Assembly (NCBI GenBank): GCA_903819605.1
Contig: CAIJEA010000386.1
Coordinates: 1-7,681, forward strand
DNA length: 7,681 nucleotides
Source of the DNA: an uncultured cyanobacterium
Lineage (GTDB): Bacteria; Cyanobacteriota; Cyanobacteriia; Pseudanabaenales; Pseudanabaenaceae
Direction of reading: 5' to 3'
Shown here: positions 1 through 6,387 of the stretch, piece after piece
Numbering within the stretch: position 1 is the first letter of the stretch
How the letters are laid out: every line of letters starts with the position of its first letter
The notes under the pieces: generated by a model
Seen by the model: only the letters and a program-made list of their open reading frames with translations
The model's database searches: none
What the model was told of the DNA's origin: nothing
Program-made: the position numbers and the translations under genes

Positions 1-132
1 CGCCGCCGCCGAGTTGTATCTGAAATCGGTTTTGCTGCGTTTGAGCACATTCAGGGCTTCTTGCGATTCGCCTTTGTCGAGCAGCACCTCGGCCAGGCGG
101 GCGTACACCGCCGGGCTTTTGAAGCTGTTTCT
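1..132 (-). CDS. Fragment of a TPR-like repeat protein, GC-rich, no start codon, runs off the left edge
   Basis: Read on the minus strand this stretch encodes about 40 residues containing SPAVYARLAEVLLDKGES followed by QEALNVLKRSK. The spacing of Y, L-A, G and E-A-L fits a tetratricopeptide-type helix pair, so I infer a protein-protein interaction repeat of unknown partner. Codons end mostly in G or C (GCC, CTG, CTC, GTG), and the first 120 bases hold 72 G/C, against visibly AT-richer codon use in all other genes here. No ATG opens the frame. It stays open through the hairpin repeat at 133-185 back to an in-frame TAG at 235-237, with only an unconvincing GTG inside the repeat, so the natural 5' end is missing or displaced. 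It could be a gene cut by repeat insertion, a transferred remnant, or sequence from another organism joined by an assembly error at the hairpin. The TPR reading is fairly secure; whether it is a working gene is doubtful. Confidence 0.5.
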
Positions 133-185
133 CTGTGAATAATTATTGGTGCGCGGCTTCGCCGCGCACCAATAATTATTCACAG
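133..185. repeat. Palindromic hairpin repeat, copy 1 (25-bp perfect arms, 3-nt centre)
   Basis: The left arm (133-157) and right arm (161-185) are perfect inverted copies separated by TTC. The ends are GTGAATAATTA and its complement, and the core is GTGCGCGGC/GCCGCGCAC. The same ends and core occur in the hairpin at 6276-6328, so this is a dispersed family and not a one-off terminator. It carries no open frame and is too short to encode a transposase. It resembles a REP- or MITE-like palindromic element. It lies exactly between the GC-rich TPR fragment and the AT-rich flank of the nuclease gene. No U-tract follows on either strand, though so strong a hairpin could still block transcription or stabilise RNA 3' ends. 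Confidence 0.85.
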
Positions 186-209
186 GAAGTTGGTAATGAT
201 GAAAATTTA

Positions 210-256
210 TTTTGGTTAAAGTCTTAAAATCAACCTAAGTTAGGCTTTAATCAAAA
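210..256 (-). terminator. Possible stem-loop terminator downstream of the nuclease gene
   Basis: TTTTGGTTAAAG (210-221) and CTTTAATCAAAA (245-256) form a 12-bp inverted repeat with one non-Watson-Crick position. That position is a G-U pair in plus-strand RNA and an A-C mismatch in minus-strand RNA. A small inner palindrome, CCTAAGTTAGG (234-244), sits in the loop. The structure begins 15 bases past the nuclease stop codon in the direction of transcription and is followed by AT-rich sequence, but not by a clean T-run. It may end the nuclease transcript; the low-GC stem makes this only a moderate call. Confidence 0.35.
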
Positions 257-270
257 TCGATTGTAGGGTT

Positions 271-1137
271 TTAAATGGTAATTTCTGGGATGTCATCAAT
301 ACTATTGGTTATAACGCCTGTTAATATCTCGCCGCGATCGCAGCGATCTTGAAACTCACAACATTTACAAGTTGAACTATTAAGAGGTAATTTTGGGTAT
401 CCCTGTGAATTATCCTGACCATCTTCAAAAGCTTGGTTGATTTCTTTCAAGATTTTTTGTAACTTTTTTTCAGTTTGATTGTAGTCAAATTGAGAGTAAG
501 GAATAATCACAGATTGAGCTGTATTAGCAAACCAATAGGTCATTGATAACTGCTCAGGTGCGTAGTTAGTTGTTTTCGCTAATAGATATAGGTACAGTCG
601 CGTTTGCCAGTTAGCCTGCAATTTTTTAGCAGTGATTGCCACTTGATGGGTTTTCCAATCAAGTATTTGGGCTTGGCGATCGCCCAAGATCAAAAAGTCA
701 TAAATTGCGGTTAGGACAAAATACCCTTGACTGCGATCGCTATTCTGACTATGATGCAGCGACATTTCTCTAGAGATTTCTTTTGGCGTTTCTTTTGGTA
801 TTTCTAGCGTGCGTCGGTGTTCACAAAGGCGATCGCCAAGAATCACTTGTGGCGGTTGATTTTCAAAAGCAGTCAACCATTTTTGTAATTTAATATTACT
901 GCTCGCTAATGTTGATACATCTAGCCCCAGCTCTTTTTGCTGCATGAGTAAGTGAAAATTTGCCCCTAACAGCAATTTCTCTTGGCTACTCAAATCAGCT
1001 TCAGGTAAACTCAATTCCTCTAAATATTTATATTGGTACTTACGCCGACAAGTTTCCCATGTATTGAGATGTCCTTGAGAAATTGAAGTAATTAGAGAAA
1101 TAGCTGACATTGTAGATTTGCGTTCTTGTAGTACCAT
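271..1137 (-). CDS. PD-(D/E)XK nuclease superfamily protein with Cas4/AddB-like cysteine set
   Basis: This 288-residue protein reads as a stand-alone RecB-type nuclease domain. In order: an N-terminal helix with C30 in TWETCRRKYQYKY, the G58-x3-H62 motif (GANFH), E106, Y146-D147, the catalytic core D160-W-K162 (ILDWKTH) and Q178 with nearby Y182/Y184 (QTRLYLY). C257, C260 and C266 near the end have CxxC-x5-C spacing. With C30 they match the arrangement that holds a 4Fe-4S cluster in AddB and Cas4; C259 is an extra cysteine. A family role in DNA end processing or repair follows from these motifs, but the substrate is unknown. No cas genes or CRISPR repeats are nearby. Residues 108-139 form a hydrophilic insertion with a short internal repeat (KETPKE). 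The start is uncertain: M1 (1137) lies 24 bp from the divergent gene, while M10 (1110) begins MSAISLI and fits where the recognisable domain begins. Neither has a strong ribosome binding site. Confidence 0.8.
   Translation of the reverse strand: MVLQERKSTMSAISLITSISQGHLNTWETCRRKYQYKYLEELSLPEADLSSQEKLLLGANFHLLMQQKELGLDVSTLASSNIKLQKWLTAFENQPPQVILGDRLCEHRRTLEIPKETPKEISREMSLHHSQNSDRSQGYFVLTAIYDFLILGDRQAQILDWKTHQVAITAKKLQANWQTRLYLYLLAKTTNYAPEQLSMTYWFANTAQSVIIPYSQFDYNQTEKKLQKILKEINQAFEDGQDNSQGYPKLPLNSSTCKCCEFQDRCDRGEILTGVITNSIDDIPEITI
1104..1132 (+). promoter_or_regulatory. Candidate promoter for the transporter/cNMP operon
   Basis: CTGACA (1104-1109, five of six matches to TTGACA) is followed after exactly 17 bases by TGTAGT (1127-1132, four of six matches to TATAAT). 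Initiation would fall near 1139, about 22 bases before the ATG at 1162. It overlaps the first codons of the divergent nuclease frame, covering its M10 start, which would be necessary given the tiny gap between the two genes. The call rests on motif match and position only. Confidence 0.3.
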
Positions 1138-1161
1138 ATCGTCAAACGATCGCCATCACCT

Positions 1162-4100
1162 ATGAGTGCATCCGCTATTCCCGACTCTAATTCACCGATG
1201 CGCCGATTTTTAAAAATCGTCAATTTGCGACCAGATGAAGCTGAGCGCACATTTTTGATGTTTTTATTTTATGGTGCGACATCGATCGGAGCGGTGTGGC
1301 TTGAGTATTCTAGTTCTACCTTATTTCTTGAAGCCTTTAAAGCCGAAAATCTGACTTGGGTTTATATAGCTACTGCTTTTGTCATAACTGCTTTTGGCGT
1401 GTTTTACTCTTGGTTGCAAAAGCTTTTTCCATTACGTTGGGTCATGCTTGGCATCTCTTGCCTATTAGCCTTACCATTGCCTTTCGCTTGGATGGGACTG
1501 ATGCACAAAGGTACATGGATATACATGGCAGCCGTATTCAGTATTCGCCTCTGGGTTGAAGGCATTTATGTACTCAGTAACATCAACAATGATATTGCCG
1601 CCAACCAATTATTTAATATTCGTGAAATTAAACGTGCATTTCCGTTAATCAGTACTGGGATTATCGTTGCGGAAATTGTTGGTGGTTTTTCCTATCCCTT
1701 TTTGGTAAGTTTAGGCGGGGCAGCTAATATGACCTTAGCGACTTGCTTGATGCTACTTATTGGATCTTGTTTACTCTTTTATTTAAGCACTCGCTATCGT
1801 CAAGCATTTCCCAACTCAGTTTATAGCGGCGGTGAAGATAGTGAAATTACCAGTCGTTCTCTACAGGGAAATCTGCTGAAATATGTATGGCTCCTATTTG
1901 GCTTTTTCATCGCTGCTCAAGTTTTATTTTTCATGATCGAGTTTCAGTATCAGACACAACTCGAAACTAATCTAAAAACAGAAGAAGCGATCGGTAGCTT
2001 TTTAGGCATATTTGGCGGCATTATGGGAGTCTTCAAGCTGACATTACAGCTTTTTGGCTCTAGTCGGATTATTGAGCGCATTGGTGTATTTTTTGCAGTA
2101 CTTATGCCACCTATCGGCATTATTATCACTGGGACGCTCGCAGGTTTTGCTCCATTTGGCTTATTAGCAGGTTTTGTTGTCTTAAAATTCTTTGATGAGC
2201 TATTTCGGTTTACGATCGTAGCCGCAACTGCACCTACCCTATTTCAGGCAGTACCAGACTTATTTCGCAGTCAGATCCAGTCCTTTGTCAGAGGCATTGC
2301 CGACCCTCTAGCAACTGGTGGCGCGGGGGTTTTGATTTGGGTTGTTAGTGAAATTTTTAAACAACGCGGCATTGGTTCCGATATTTTTTCCCATTGGTTT
2401 GCCGCAGTCATTGTTTTAGTTGCAGTGGTTTGGGTCGTAATTATTTGGCTACTACGTCGAGGATATCTAGAACTTTTAATTAAAAGTGTAGAGAGAGGAC
2501 AACTGAGTCTTTTGGCGGTAGATACACGCGAGTTACGTCGAGCTGTATCTGAGTCAATGTCAAGAGCTGAAACTCAGATTGAGCAATCAGTTTGTATCGA
2601 TCTACTTACCCAAATTGTTCCTCAGTCAGTTGCCGAGACCCTTGCCCCGTTGCTGTCGCAAATGACTCCAGATATTCAGGCACAGAGCATAGACGCAATG
2701 CTCGAAAATCCTGAACCGAGGTATTTGCCATATATTCGCGAGGTGATGCAATCTCCTAATGCTTCGCCTCAGGTTCAGGCTCTATGTTTACGCTATGTAT
2801 TGTTAGCCGATGAAAAAGATCGCGACATTGATAGTTTACGAAATTACTTGGGTCCAGAACAAAATCCCATTATTCGTGGTACAGCCGTCGCATTAATGAT
2901 GCGTCTAGGAGCTTCTTCTCAAGTGGCTGAGGCGACTAATACTTTGCGACACATGATTACTAGCTCATCTCAACCTGAGCGGGTTCTTGGCTGTCGGGCT
3001 TTAGCTGAAGCTGCTTTCATGCAGTCTTTAAGGTTTTATGTACCTAATCTATTACAAGATCCTTCGATTGAAGTGCGTTGTGCATTGCTAAGGGCGATCG
3101 CCTCAACCCGTGCAAGTGAATATTTCCCATCGATTATTCGCGGGTTACATTATAAAGCCACGCGCAAAGCTGCCCATGAAGCCTTAGTGACGCTTGGTGA
3201 CGATGCAATTAGCTCTTTAATTGAACTTGCCTACAACGATCGTAGTCCTGACAATGTGAGAATCCAAGCATGGGATATTTTGGGGGAAATCGCCACACAG
3301 ACTTCAATTTCGGTATTAGCTAATAATCTATCTAAATCATGGGGTAAACATCGGCGACAAATTTTGCGTACCTTGATTCGTATTCCTCAAGAACTCGGTA
3401 TTGAAGCCATTCTCGAACTAATTGGGCGTAGTGGCATTGAGAAAATGGTAATTCAAGAATTGGGAGTAATGACCGAGGCTTGGGCAGGCATTGAGGATAT
3501 GCCAGTGGATAAAATTTCGACGACGGAATCAGGATTATTACTAGATTCTTTACAAAATGAGGCGATCGACAGCTTAGATCGAATTTTCTTGTTGATGAAG
3601 CTGCTTTATTCAGCATCCGCAATTCAGGCGGCTGCTTTCAATATTCTTTCTGGCTCTAAAAGTAGTCTTGCCCGTGGTATGGAAATTTTAGATAACACAG
3701 TCGATCTAAGCGTTAAGCAAATTTTATTGTCGGTGGTTGATAATCGCTCGATATCAGATAAGTTAGCAATACTTTCTACCATTCATCCTTATCAGCCTTT
3801 GTCTCCACTAAATCGTTTACAGCAGCTTGTCGATTTACGCTATTGCTTATCAGATTGGACGTTAGCATGTAGCTTTCATGTAGCGAGAACTCAAGGCTGG
3901 AGTTTGCCTGCAAATACGATGTTGAAATGCCTATCACATCCAACAGGTTTTGTAAGAGAGGCGGTAATCTCCTATTTGCAAGTTGCTTCACCGCGATCGC
4001 TAGTTAAAATTTTGCCTCACTTATTAAAGGATCGTGATTCGCTGGTTTTAGCTCAAGCTCGGGCAATTTCCTATTACTTTCAAAATAATCAGAAAAACAC

Positions 4101-4197
4101 TCTAAATCTAAGTGATAATTCCCATGAGAGAAAAGAGCTAGATGCTGAAATAAAAGCCAGAATGAGCGGCAAACCGAATGGGTATGGGGAGTCATAG
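1162..4197 (+). CDS. NTT-like (ADP/ATP carrier-type) membrane transporter fused to a HEAT-repeat domain
   Basis: This 1011-residue protein has two parts. Residues about 30-432 are strongly hydrophobic with roughly 11-12 membrane helices (for example about 31-50, 66-85, 91-112, 160-183, 188-210, 240-260, 307-331 and 412-431). They resemble the NTT/TLC nucleotide-transporter or MFS-like fold; the stretch FNIREIKRAFPLISTG (151-166) is typical of the cyanobacterial members I recall. From about 440 to 985 the chain is soluble and alpha-helical with HEAT-like units (for example YLPYIREVM, NPIIRGTAVALMMRLG, SIEVRCALLRAIAS), most likely a cytoplasmic solenoid. The tail is charged. Organellar and parasite NTTs exchange ATP, ADP or other nucleotides; the substrate here cannot be read from sequence. 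The gene is followed after 3 nt by a cNMP-binding protein, suggesting regulation. ATG 1162 lacks a clear ribosome binding site, and M13 (1198) is an alternative start just ahead of the conserved MRRFLKIVNLRPDE. The family call is good; the transport function is inferred. Confidence 0.75.
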   Translation: MSASAIPDSNSPMRRFLKIVNLRPDEAERTFLMFLFYGATSIGAVWLEYSSSTLFLEAFKAENLTWVYIATAFVITAFGVFYSWLQKLFPLRWVMLGISCLLALPLPFAWMGLMHKGTWIYMAAVFSIRLWVEGIYVLSNINNDIAANQLFNIREIKRAFPLISTGIIVAEIVGGFSYPFLVSLGGAANMTLATCLMLLIGSCLLFYLSTRYRQAFPNSVYSGGEDSEITSRSLQGNLLKYVWLLFGFFIAAQVLFFMIEFQYQTQLETNLKTEEAIGSFLGIFGGIMGVFKLTLQLFGSSRIIERIGVFFAVLMPPIGIIITGTLAGFAPFGLLAGFVVLKFFDELFRFTIVAATAPTLFQAVPDLFRSQIQSFVRGIADPLATGGAGVLIWVVSEIFKQRGIGSDIFSHWFAAVIVLVAVVWVVIIWLLRRGYLELLIKSVERGQLSLLAVDTRELRRAVSESMSRAETQIEQSVCIDLLTQIVPQSVAETLAPLLSQMTPDIQAQSIDAMLENPEPRYLPYIREVMQSPNASPQVQALCLRYVLLADEKDRDIDSLRNYLGPEQNPIIRGTAVALMMRLGASSQVAEATNTLRHMITSSSQPERVLGCRALAEAAFMQSLRFYVPNLLQDPSIEVRCALLRAIASTRASEYFPSIIRGLHYKATRKAAHEALVTLGDDAISSLIELAYNDRSPDNVRIQAWDILGEIATQTSISVLANNLSKSWGKHRRQILRTLIRIPQELGIEAILELIGRSGIEKMVIQELGVMTEAWAGIEDMPVDKISTTESGLLLDSLQNEAIDSLDRIFLLMKLLYSASAIQAAAFNILSGSKSSLARGMEILDNTVDLSVKQILLSVVDNRSISDKLAILSTIHPYQPLSPLNRLQQLVDLRYCLSDWTLACSFHVARTQGWSLPANTMLKCLSHPTGFVREAVISYLQVASPRSLVKILPHLLKDRDSLVLAQARAISYYFQNNQKNTLNLSDNSHERKELDAEIKARMSGKPNGYGES
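4186..4191 (+). promoter_or_regulatory. Ribosome binding site of the cNMP-binding gene, inside the end of the transporter gene
   Basis: GGGGAG lies 9 bases before ATG 4201 and within the last codons of the upstream gene, whose TAG is at 4195-4197. With no room for a promoter or terminator between the two frames, this site supports the 4201 start and translational coupling of the pair. Confidence 0.6.
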
Positions 4198-4200
4198 GCA

Positions 4201-4647
4201 ATGCTAACTAGTATTGATCGTTTGTTGTTAGTGCGTGGAGTTCCTATCTTTAAGGAGCTGCGTGATGACTTCTTAGTTCGTCTTGCTTCGATTATGAACG
4301 AGGTGTCCTATCCATCGGGCAAAATGATTTTCGCGCAGGGACAGGAGGGACGCTCTCTCTATATTGTTGTAGCGGGACGGGTTCGAGTGCATTTGGGGGA
4401 CAAAGACTTAGCGGTTTTAGATAAGGGGAGTTGTTTTGGCGAAATGTCTCTGTTTGATGCTGAGCCGCGATCGGCATCAGTGACAGCGGTTTCTGGCTGT
4501 GATTGTCTAGTATTAACGCAGCAGCAACTTTACGAGGCGATCGACGAGACCCCTGATATTGCTGTAAACATTATTCGCTTGTTATCGCGACGCATTCGCA
4601 GCCAAAATATTCAGCTTAACGAGTTGCAGGCTTCTAAGCAAGCTTAA
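4201..4647 (+). CDS. Cyclic-nucleotide-binding domain protein (single CNBD)
   Basis: This 148-residue protein is almost entirely one cNMP-binding domain. The opening helix (VPIFKELRDDFLVRLASI, about 14-31) leads into a beta-roll (IFAQGQEGRSLYIVVAGRV). The phosphate-binding cassette follows with F79-G-E81-M-S-L and P89-R90-S91. The E81 and R90 spacing equals that in protein kinase A regulatory subunits, and both ligand-contacting residues are present, so binding of cAMP or cGMP is plausible. A C-terminal helix (IAVNIIRLLSRRIRSQN) follows. There is no helix-turn-helix, kinase or enzyme domain, so it is not a CRP-type regulator. Its place 3 nt after the transporter-HEAT gene suggests it is the detached sensor subunit for that protein; a free-standing role is the alternative. 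Both possible rigid-body partners are cytoplasmic. The gene ends 39 bp from the convergent photolyase gene with no strong terminator between. Confidence 0.85.
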   Translation: MLTSIDRLLLVRGVPIFKELRDDFLVRLASIMNEVSYPSGKMIFAQGQEGRSLYIVVAGRVRVHLGDKDLAVLDKGSCFGEMSLFDAEPRSASVTAVSGCDCLVLTQQQLYEAIDETPDIAVNIIRLLSRRIRSQNIQLNELQASKQA

Positions 4648-4686
4648 AACTCTGTTTTATCTAGTCTCAGGCATCACAAATTGCGA

Positions 4687-6174
4687 TCAGTTAATTTTGC
4701 ATTCCTGATACAGCTTTTTAAACTTTTGCTGCTGAATATTATGATCGACAATCGGCAGGGGATAACCGCGTTTTTTGCATTGGTGAGGTGGGATGTTGCC
4801 ACTTAATAATTCGGCGATCGTTAAGCCTTGTAACTCAGGCAACCAGCGCAAAATGTATTCGCCTTCGGGATCGTATTTACGAGATTGTGAAGCAGGATTA
4901 AAAATTCGCAAAGGTTTAGGGTCCATGCCACTCGAAGCGCTCCATTGCCAACCGCCATTATTTGCTGCTAAGTCCCCATCCAAGAGCTTTTGCATAAAAT
5001 AGCGTTCGCCCCATTGCCAATTGATAATCAAATCCTTAGTCAAAAAACTAGCGACGATCATTCGACAACGGTTATGCATCCAGCCAGTTTGGTTGAGTTG
5101 CCGCATGGCAGCATCAACAATCGGATAGCCTGTGCGCCCCTCACACCAAGCCACAAATTTCTCTTCGTCATCATCCCAGGGAAAACTTTGCATTTGTGGA
5201 CGATATGCGCCTGTTTCTAATTTGGGAAAGTGAAAAAGCACATGCTGATAAAATTCGCGCCACGCTAGTTCTTGTTGCCATGTGGTGATTCCTATGGCTT
5301 CTTCTTCACTACGGACAAGTTGTTCCGAAGCGATCGCCTTTTCCCACACTCTCCTGATCCCCACTGTCCCGAAGCGCAAATGTGGGCTTAATGCAGATGT
5401 TCCTGCATGAGCGGGAAAATCACGTTCTGTCTGATAACGTAAAATCCCATTACCATCACAAAAGGTTTCTAACAATGCTAAAGCTGCCGCTTCACCAGTT
5501 TTTGGCAAGGTGATGTCGTTGATAAATTTGAGTTCCCGTAAACTTGGCAAAGGAATTATAGGTAGATTTGCATAATTTGCTAAGCCCTCTAATTTTTGTG
5601 GTGCATCAAAAGGTTTTGGTTTTGGTTTGCATTGCCAGTTGCGCCAAAAAGGCGTGTAAACCTTATAGGGTTCGCCTGTTTGAGTAGCGATCGCATCGGG
5701 CGCAATCAATCCAATATCGACAAAACTCTGAACCTTGATCCCCAATCTTTGTAAAGTATTTTGGGCTTCGCGATCGCGCTTAATGGCAAAGGGTTCGACA
5801 TCTTGATTGAAAAATACATGAGTTGCCGAAACTGCTTTTGCTAAATTACAGATCGAAGCGATCGGCTGACCATGCATAAATAACAAATCGCTCCCCAAAC
5901 GGCGATAGTTGGTTTGCAACTCACGCAAACAGCCCAGCATGAAATCAACCTTGCTGCCTTCAGTCACGCCATCATCAAGAATATCAGGATCGAAAATGAA
6001 TACCCCCAGCACGATCCCCCGATCCCCAACTTGGGCGATCGCCTCGCTCAAAGCAGGATTATCATCAATTCGCAAATCACGACGATGCCAGACTAAAGCG
6101 ATAGGTTGCCCTGATAATTTTTCAGGATTTTTTCCAGAATAACTGGCTGTTTGAGTCATAAATATTGATGGCAT
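4687..6174 (-). CDS. phr: Class I CPD deoxyribodipyrimidine photolyase
   Basis: This flavoenzyme uses blue/near-UV light to split cyclobutane pyrimidine dimers in DNA. The 495-residue length is normal for the family. An N-terminal antenna domain starts at VWHRRDLRIDDNPAL (28-42). The FAD domain contains TSALSPHLRFG (259-269), WQQELAWREFYQ (299-310), EGRTGYPIVDAAMRQL (345-360) and the block NNGGWQWSASSGMDPKP (405-421). By comparison with the E. coli enzyme, the electron-transfer tryptophans are W343, W386 and W409, and N405 is the asparagine near the flavin N5. All are intact, and no sign of cryptochrome-specific change is visible. Cyanobacterial relatives use 8-HDF as antenna, so that is the likely second chromophore (inference). 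The first ATG (6174) overlaps a TATAAT. If that is the promoter, translation would begin at M6 (6159, MTQTA); neither ATG has a clear ribosome binding site. It is a single gene, convergent with the cNMP-binding gene and divergent from glgP. Confidence 0.95.
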   Translation of the reverse strand: MPSIFMTQTASYSGKNPEKLSGQPIALVWHRRDLRIDDNPALSEAIAQVGDRGIVLGVFIFDPDILDDGVTEGSKVDFMLGCLRELQTNYRRLGSDLLFMHGQPIASICNLAKAVSATHVFFNQDVEPFAIKRDREAQNTLQRLGIKVQSFVDIGLIAPDAIATQTGEPYKVYTPFWRNWQCKPKPKPFDAPQKLEGLANYANLPIIPLPSLRELKFINDITLPKTGEAAALALLETFCDGNGILRYQTERDFPAHAGTSALSPHLRFGTVGIRRVWEKAIASEQLVRSEEEAIGITTWQQELAWREFYQHVLFHFPKLETGAYRPQMQSFPWDDDEEKFVAWCEGRTGYPIVDAAMRQLNQTGWMHNRCRMIVASFLTKDLIINWQWGERYFMQKLLDGDLAANNGGWQWSASSGMDPKPLRIFNPASQSRKYDPEGEYILRWLPELQGLTIAELLSGNIPPHQCKKRGYPLPIVDHNIQQQKFKKLYQECKIN

Positions 6175-6178
6175 TATA
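6173..6178 (-). promoter_or_regulatory. Candidate -10 element of the photolyase gene
   Basis: The minus strand reads TATAAT, a perfect consensus, and its last bases overlap the first in-frame ATG (6174-6172). The -35 region at the usual distance is poor (ATAGAA). If used, transcription would start near 6166 and the start codon would be M6 at 6159, giving a very short leader. A chance match in AT-rich sequence is possible. Confidence 0.35.
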
Positions 6179-6210
6179 CTTAAATCACATATCTATTCTA
6201 TACAGACTAA

Positions 6211-6222
6211 AAATCGCGATTT
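6211..6222. promoter_or_regulatory. Perfect 12-bp palindrome AAATCGCGATTT upstream of phr
   Basis: The palindrome ends 37 bp from the first photolyase ATG. If the TATAAT at 6178-6173 is used, it sits roughly 45-56 bp upstream of the transcription start, a usual place for an activator or repressor site. No known regulator is recognised from the sequence alone. Its TCGCGA core may partly reflect the general cyanobacterial bias toward CGATCG-like palindromes. Confidence 0.3.
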
Positions 6223-6248
6223 GGAGTTGTTTATCATGCCCGTTAAAA

Positions 6249-6260
6249 GCGCGATCGCGC
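6249..6260. repeat. Intergenic HIP1 site extended to a 12-bp palindrome
   Basis: GCGCGATCGCGC contains the HIP1 octamer GCGATCGC (6251-6258). Other exact octamers in the window start at 334, 676, 733, 829, 3094, 3993, 5330, 5687, 5770, 6035 and 6739. This is the only one outside a coding region. HIP1 is a hallmark of many cyanobacterial genomes; its function is unsettled, with methylation or repair links proposed. Confidence 0.9.
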
Positions 6261-6275
6261 AGATACTTCCTTCCC

Positions 6276-6328
6276 AGTGAATAATTAGGCTTGTGCGCGG
6301 CTAAGCCGCGCAAGCCTAATTATTCACT
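6276..6328. repeat. Palindromic hairpin repeat, copy 2 (26/24-nt arms, 2-nt bulge)
   Basis: The left arm (6276-6301) and right arm (6305-6328) pair fully around TAA except for an extra two bases in the left arm near 6293-6294. The ends GTGAATAATTA/TAATTATTCAC and the left core GTGCGCGGC are identical to copy 1 at 133-185. The middle of the stem differs but remains paired: GGCTT with AAGCC here, TTG with CAA in copy 1. It lies between the divergent phr and glgP starts, upstream of both promoter candidates, and so is unlikely to act as a terminator for either gene. Confidence 0.85.
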
Positions 6329-6387
6329 TTATGATTCTGGTGAGAAGGGAGTAGGAATAAATGAGTGTCAACAAGAAATAAATTTGT

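Noticed and set aside
133..185. Copy 1 of the hairpin as a rho-independent terminator.
   Set aside because: Despite the strong stem there is no T-tract on either strand, and a second copy with the same ends lies upstream of promoters at 6276-6328, which fits a dispersed repeat better.
271..1137. The nuclease gene as a CRISPR-associated Cas4.
   Set aside because: No CRISPR repeats or other cas genes are in the window, and the cysteine and catalytic layout is shared by many non-CRISPR RecB-like nucleases.
3332..3622. Minus-strand open frame of 96 codons inside the transporter-HEAT gene, and similar overlapping frames elsewhere.
   Set aside because: They lie opposite or out of frame with well-supported genes, show no recognisable domains and have no ribosome binding sites, so they are shadows.
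4201..4647. The small CNBD gene as a CRP/FNR-type transcription factor.
   Set aside because: The protein ends right after the C-terminal helix of the cNMP domain; there is no helix-turn-helix domain and no frameshifted continuation before the convergent photolyase gene.
4645..4659. TAAAAC-TCT-GTTTTA stem overlapping the stop of the cNMP-binding gene as a terminator.
   Set aside because: A six-pair, nearly all A-T stem is too weak for an intrinsic terminator and no T-run follows. Any termination in the 39-bp convergent gap is not demonstrable from sequence.
6331..6381. Two tiny frames (MILVRRE and MSVNKK), the second preceded by a GGGAG/AGGA-rich stretch, as small proteins or a leader peptide for glgP.
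   Set aside because: Seven and six codons are within chance expectation, the sequences lack the codon repeats of an attenuation peptide, and they probably lie upstream of the candidate glgP promoter.
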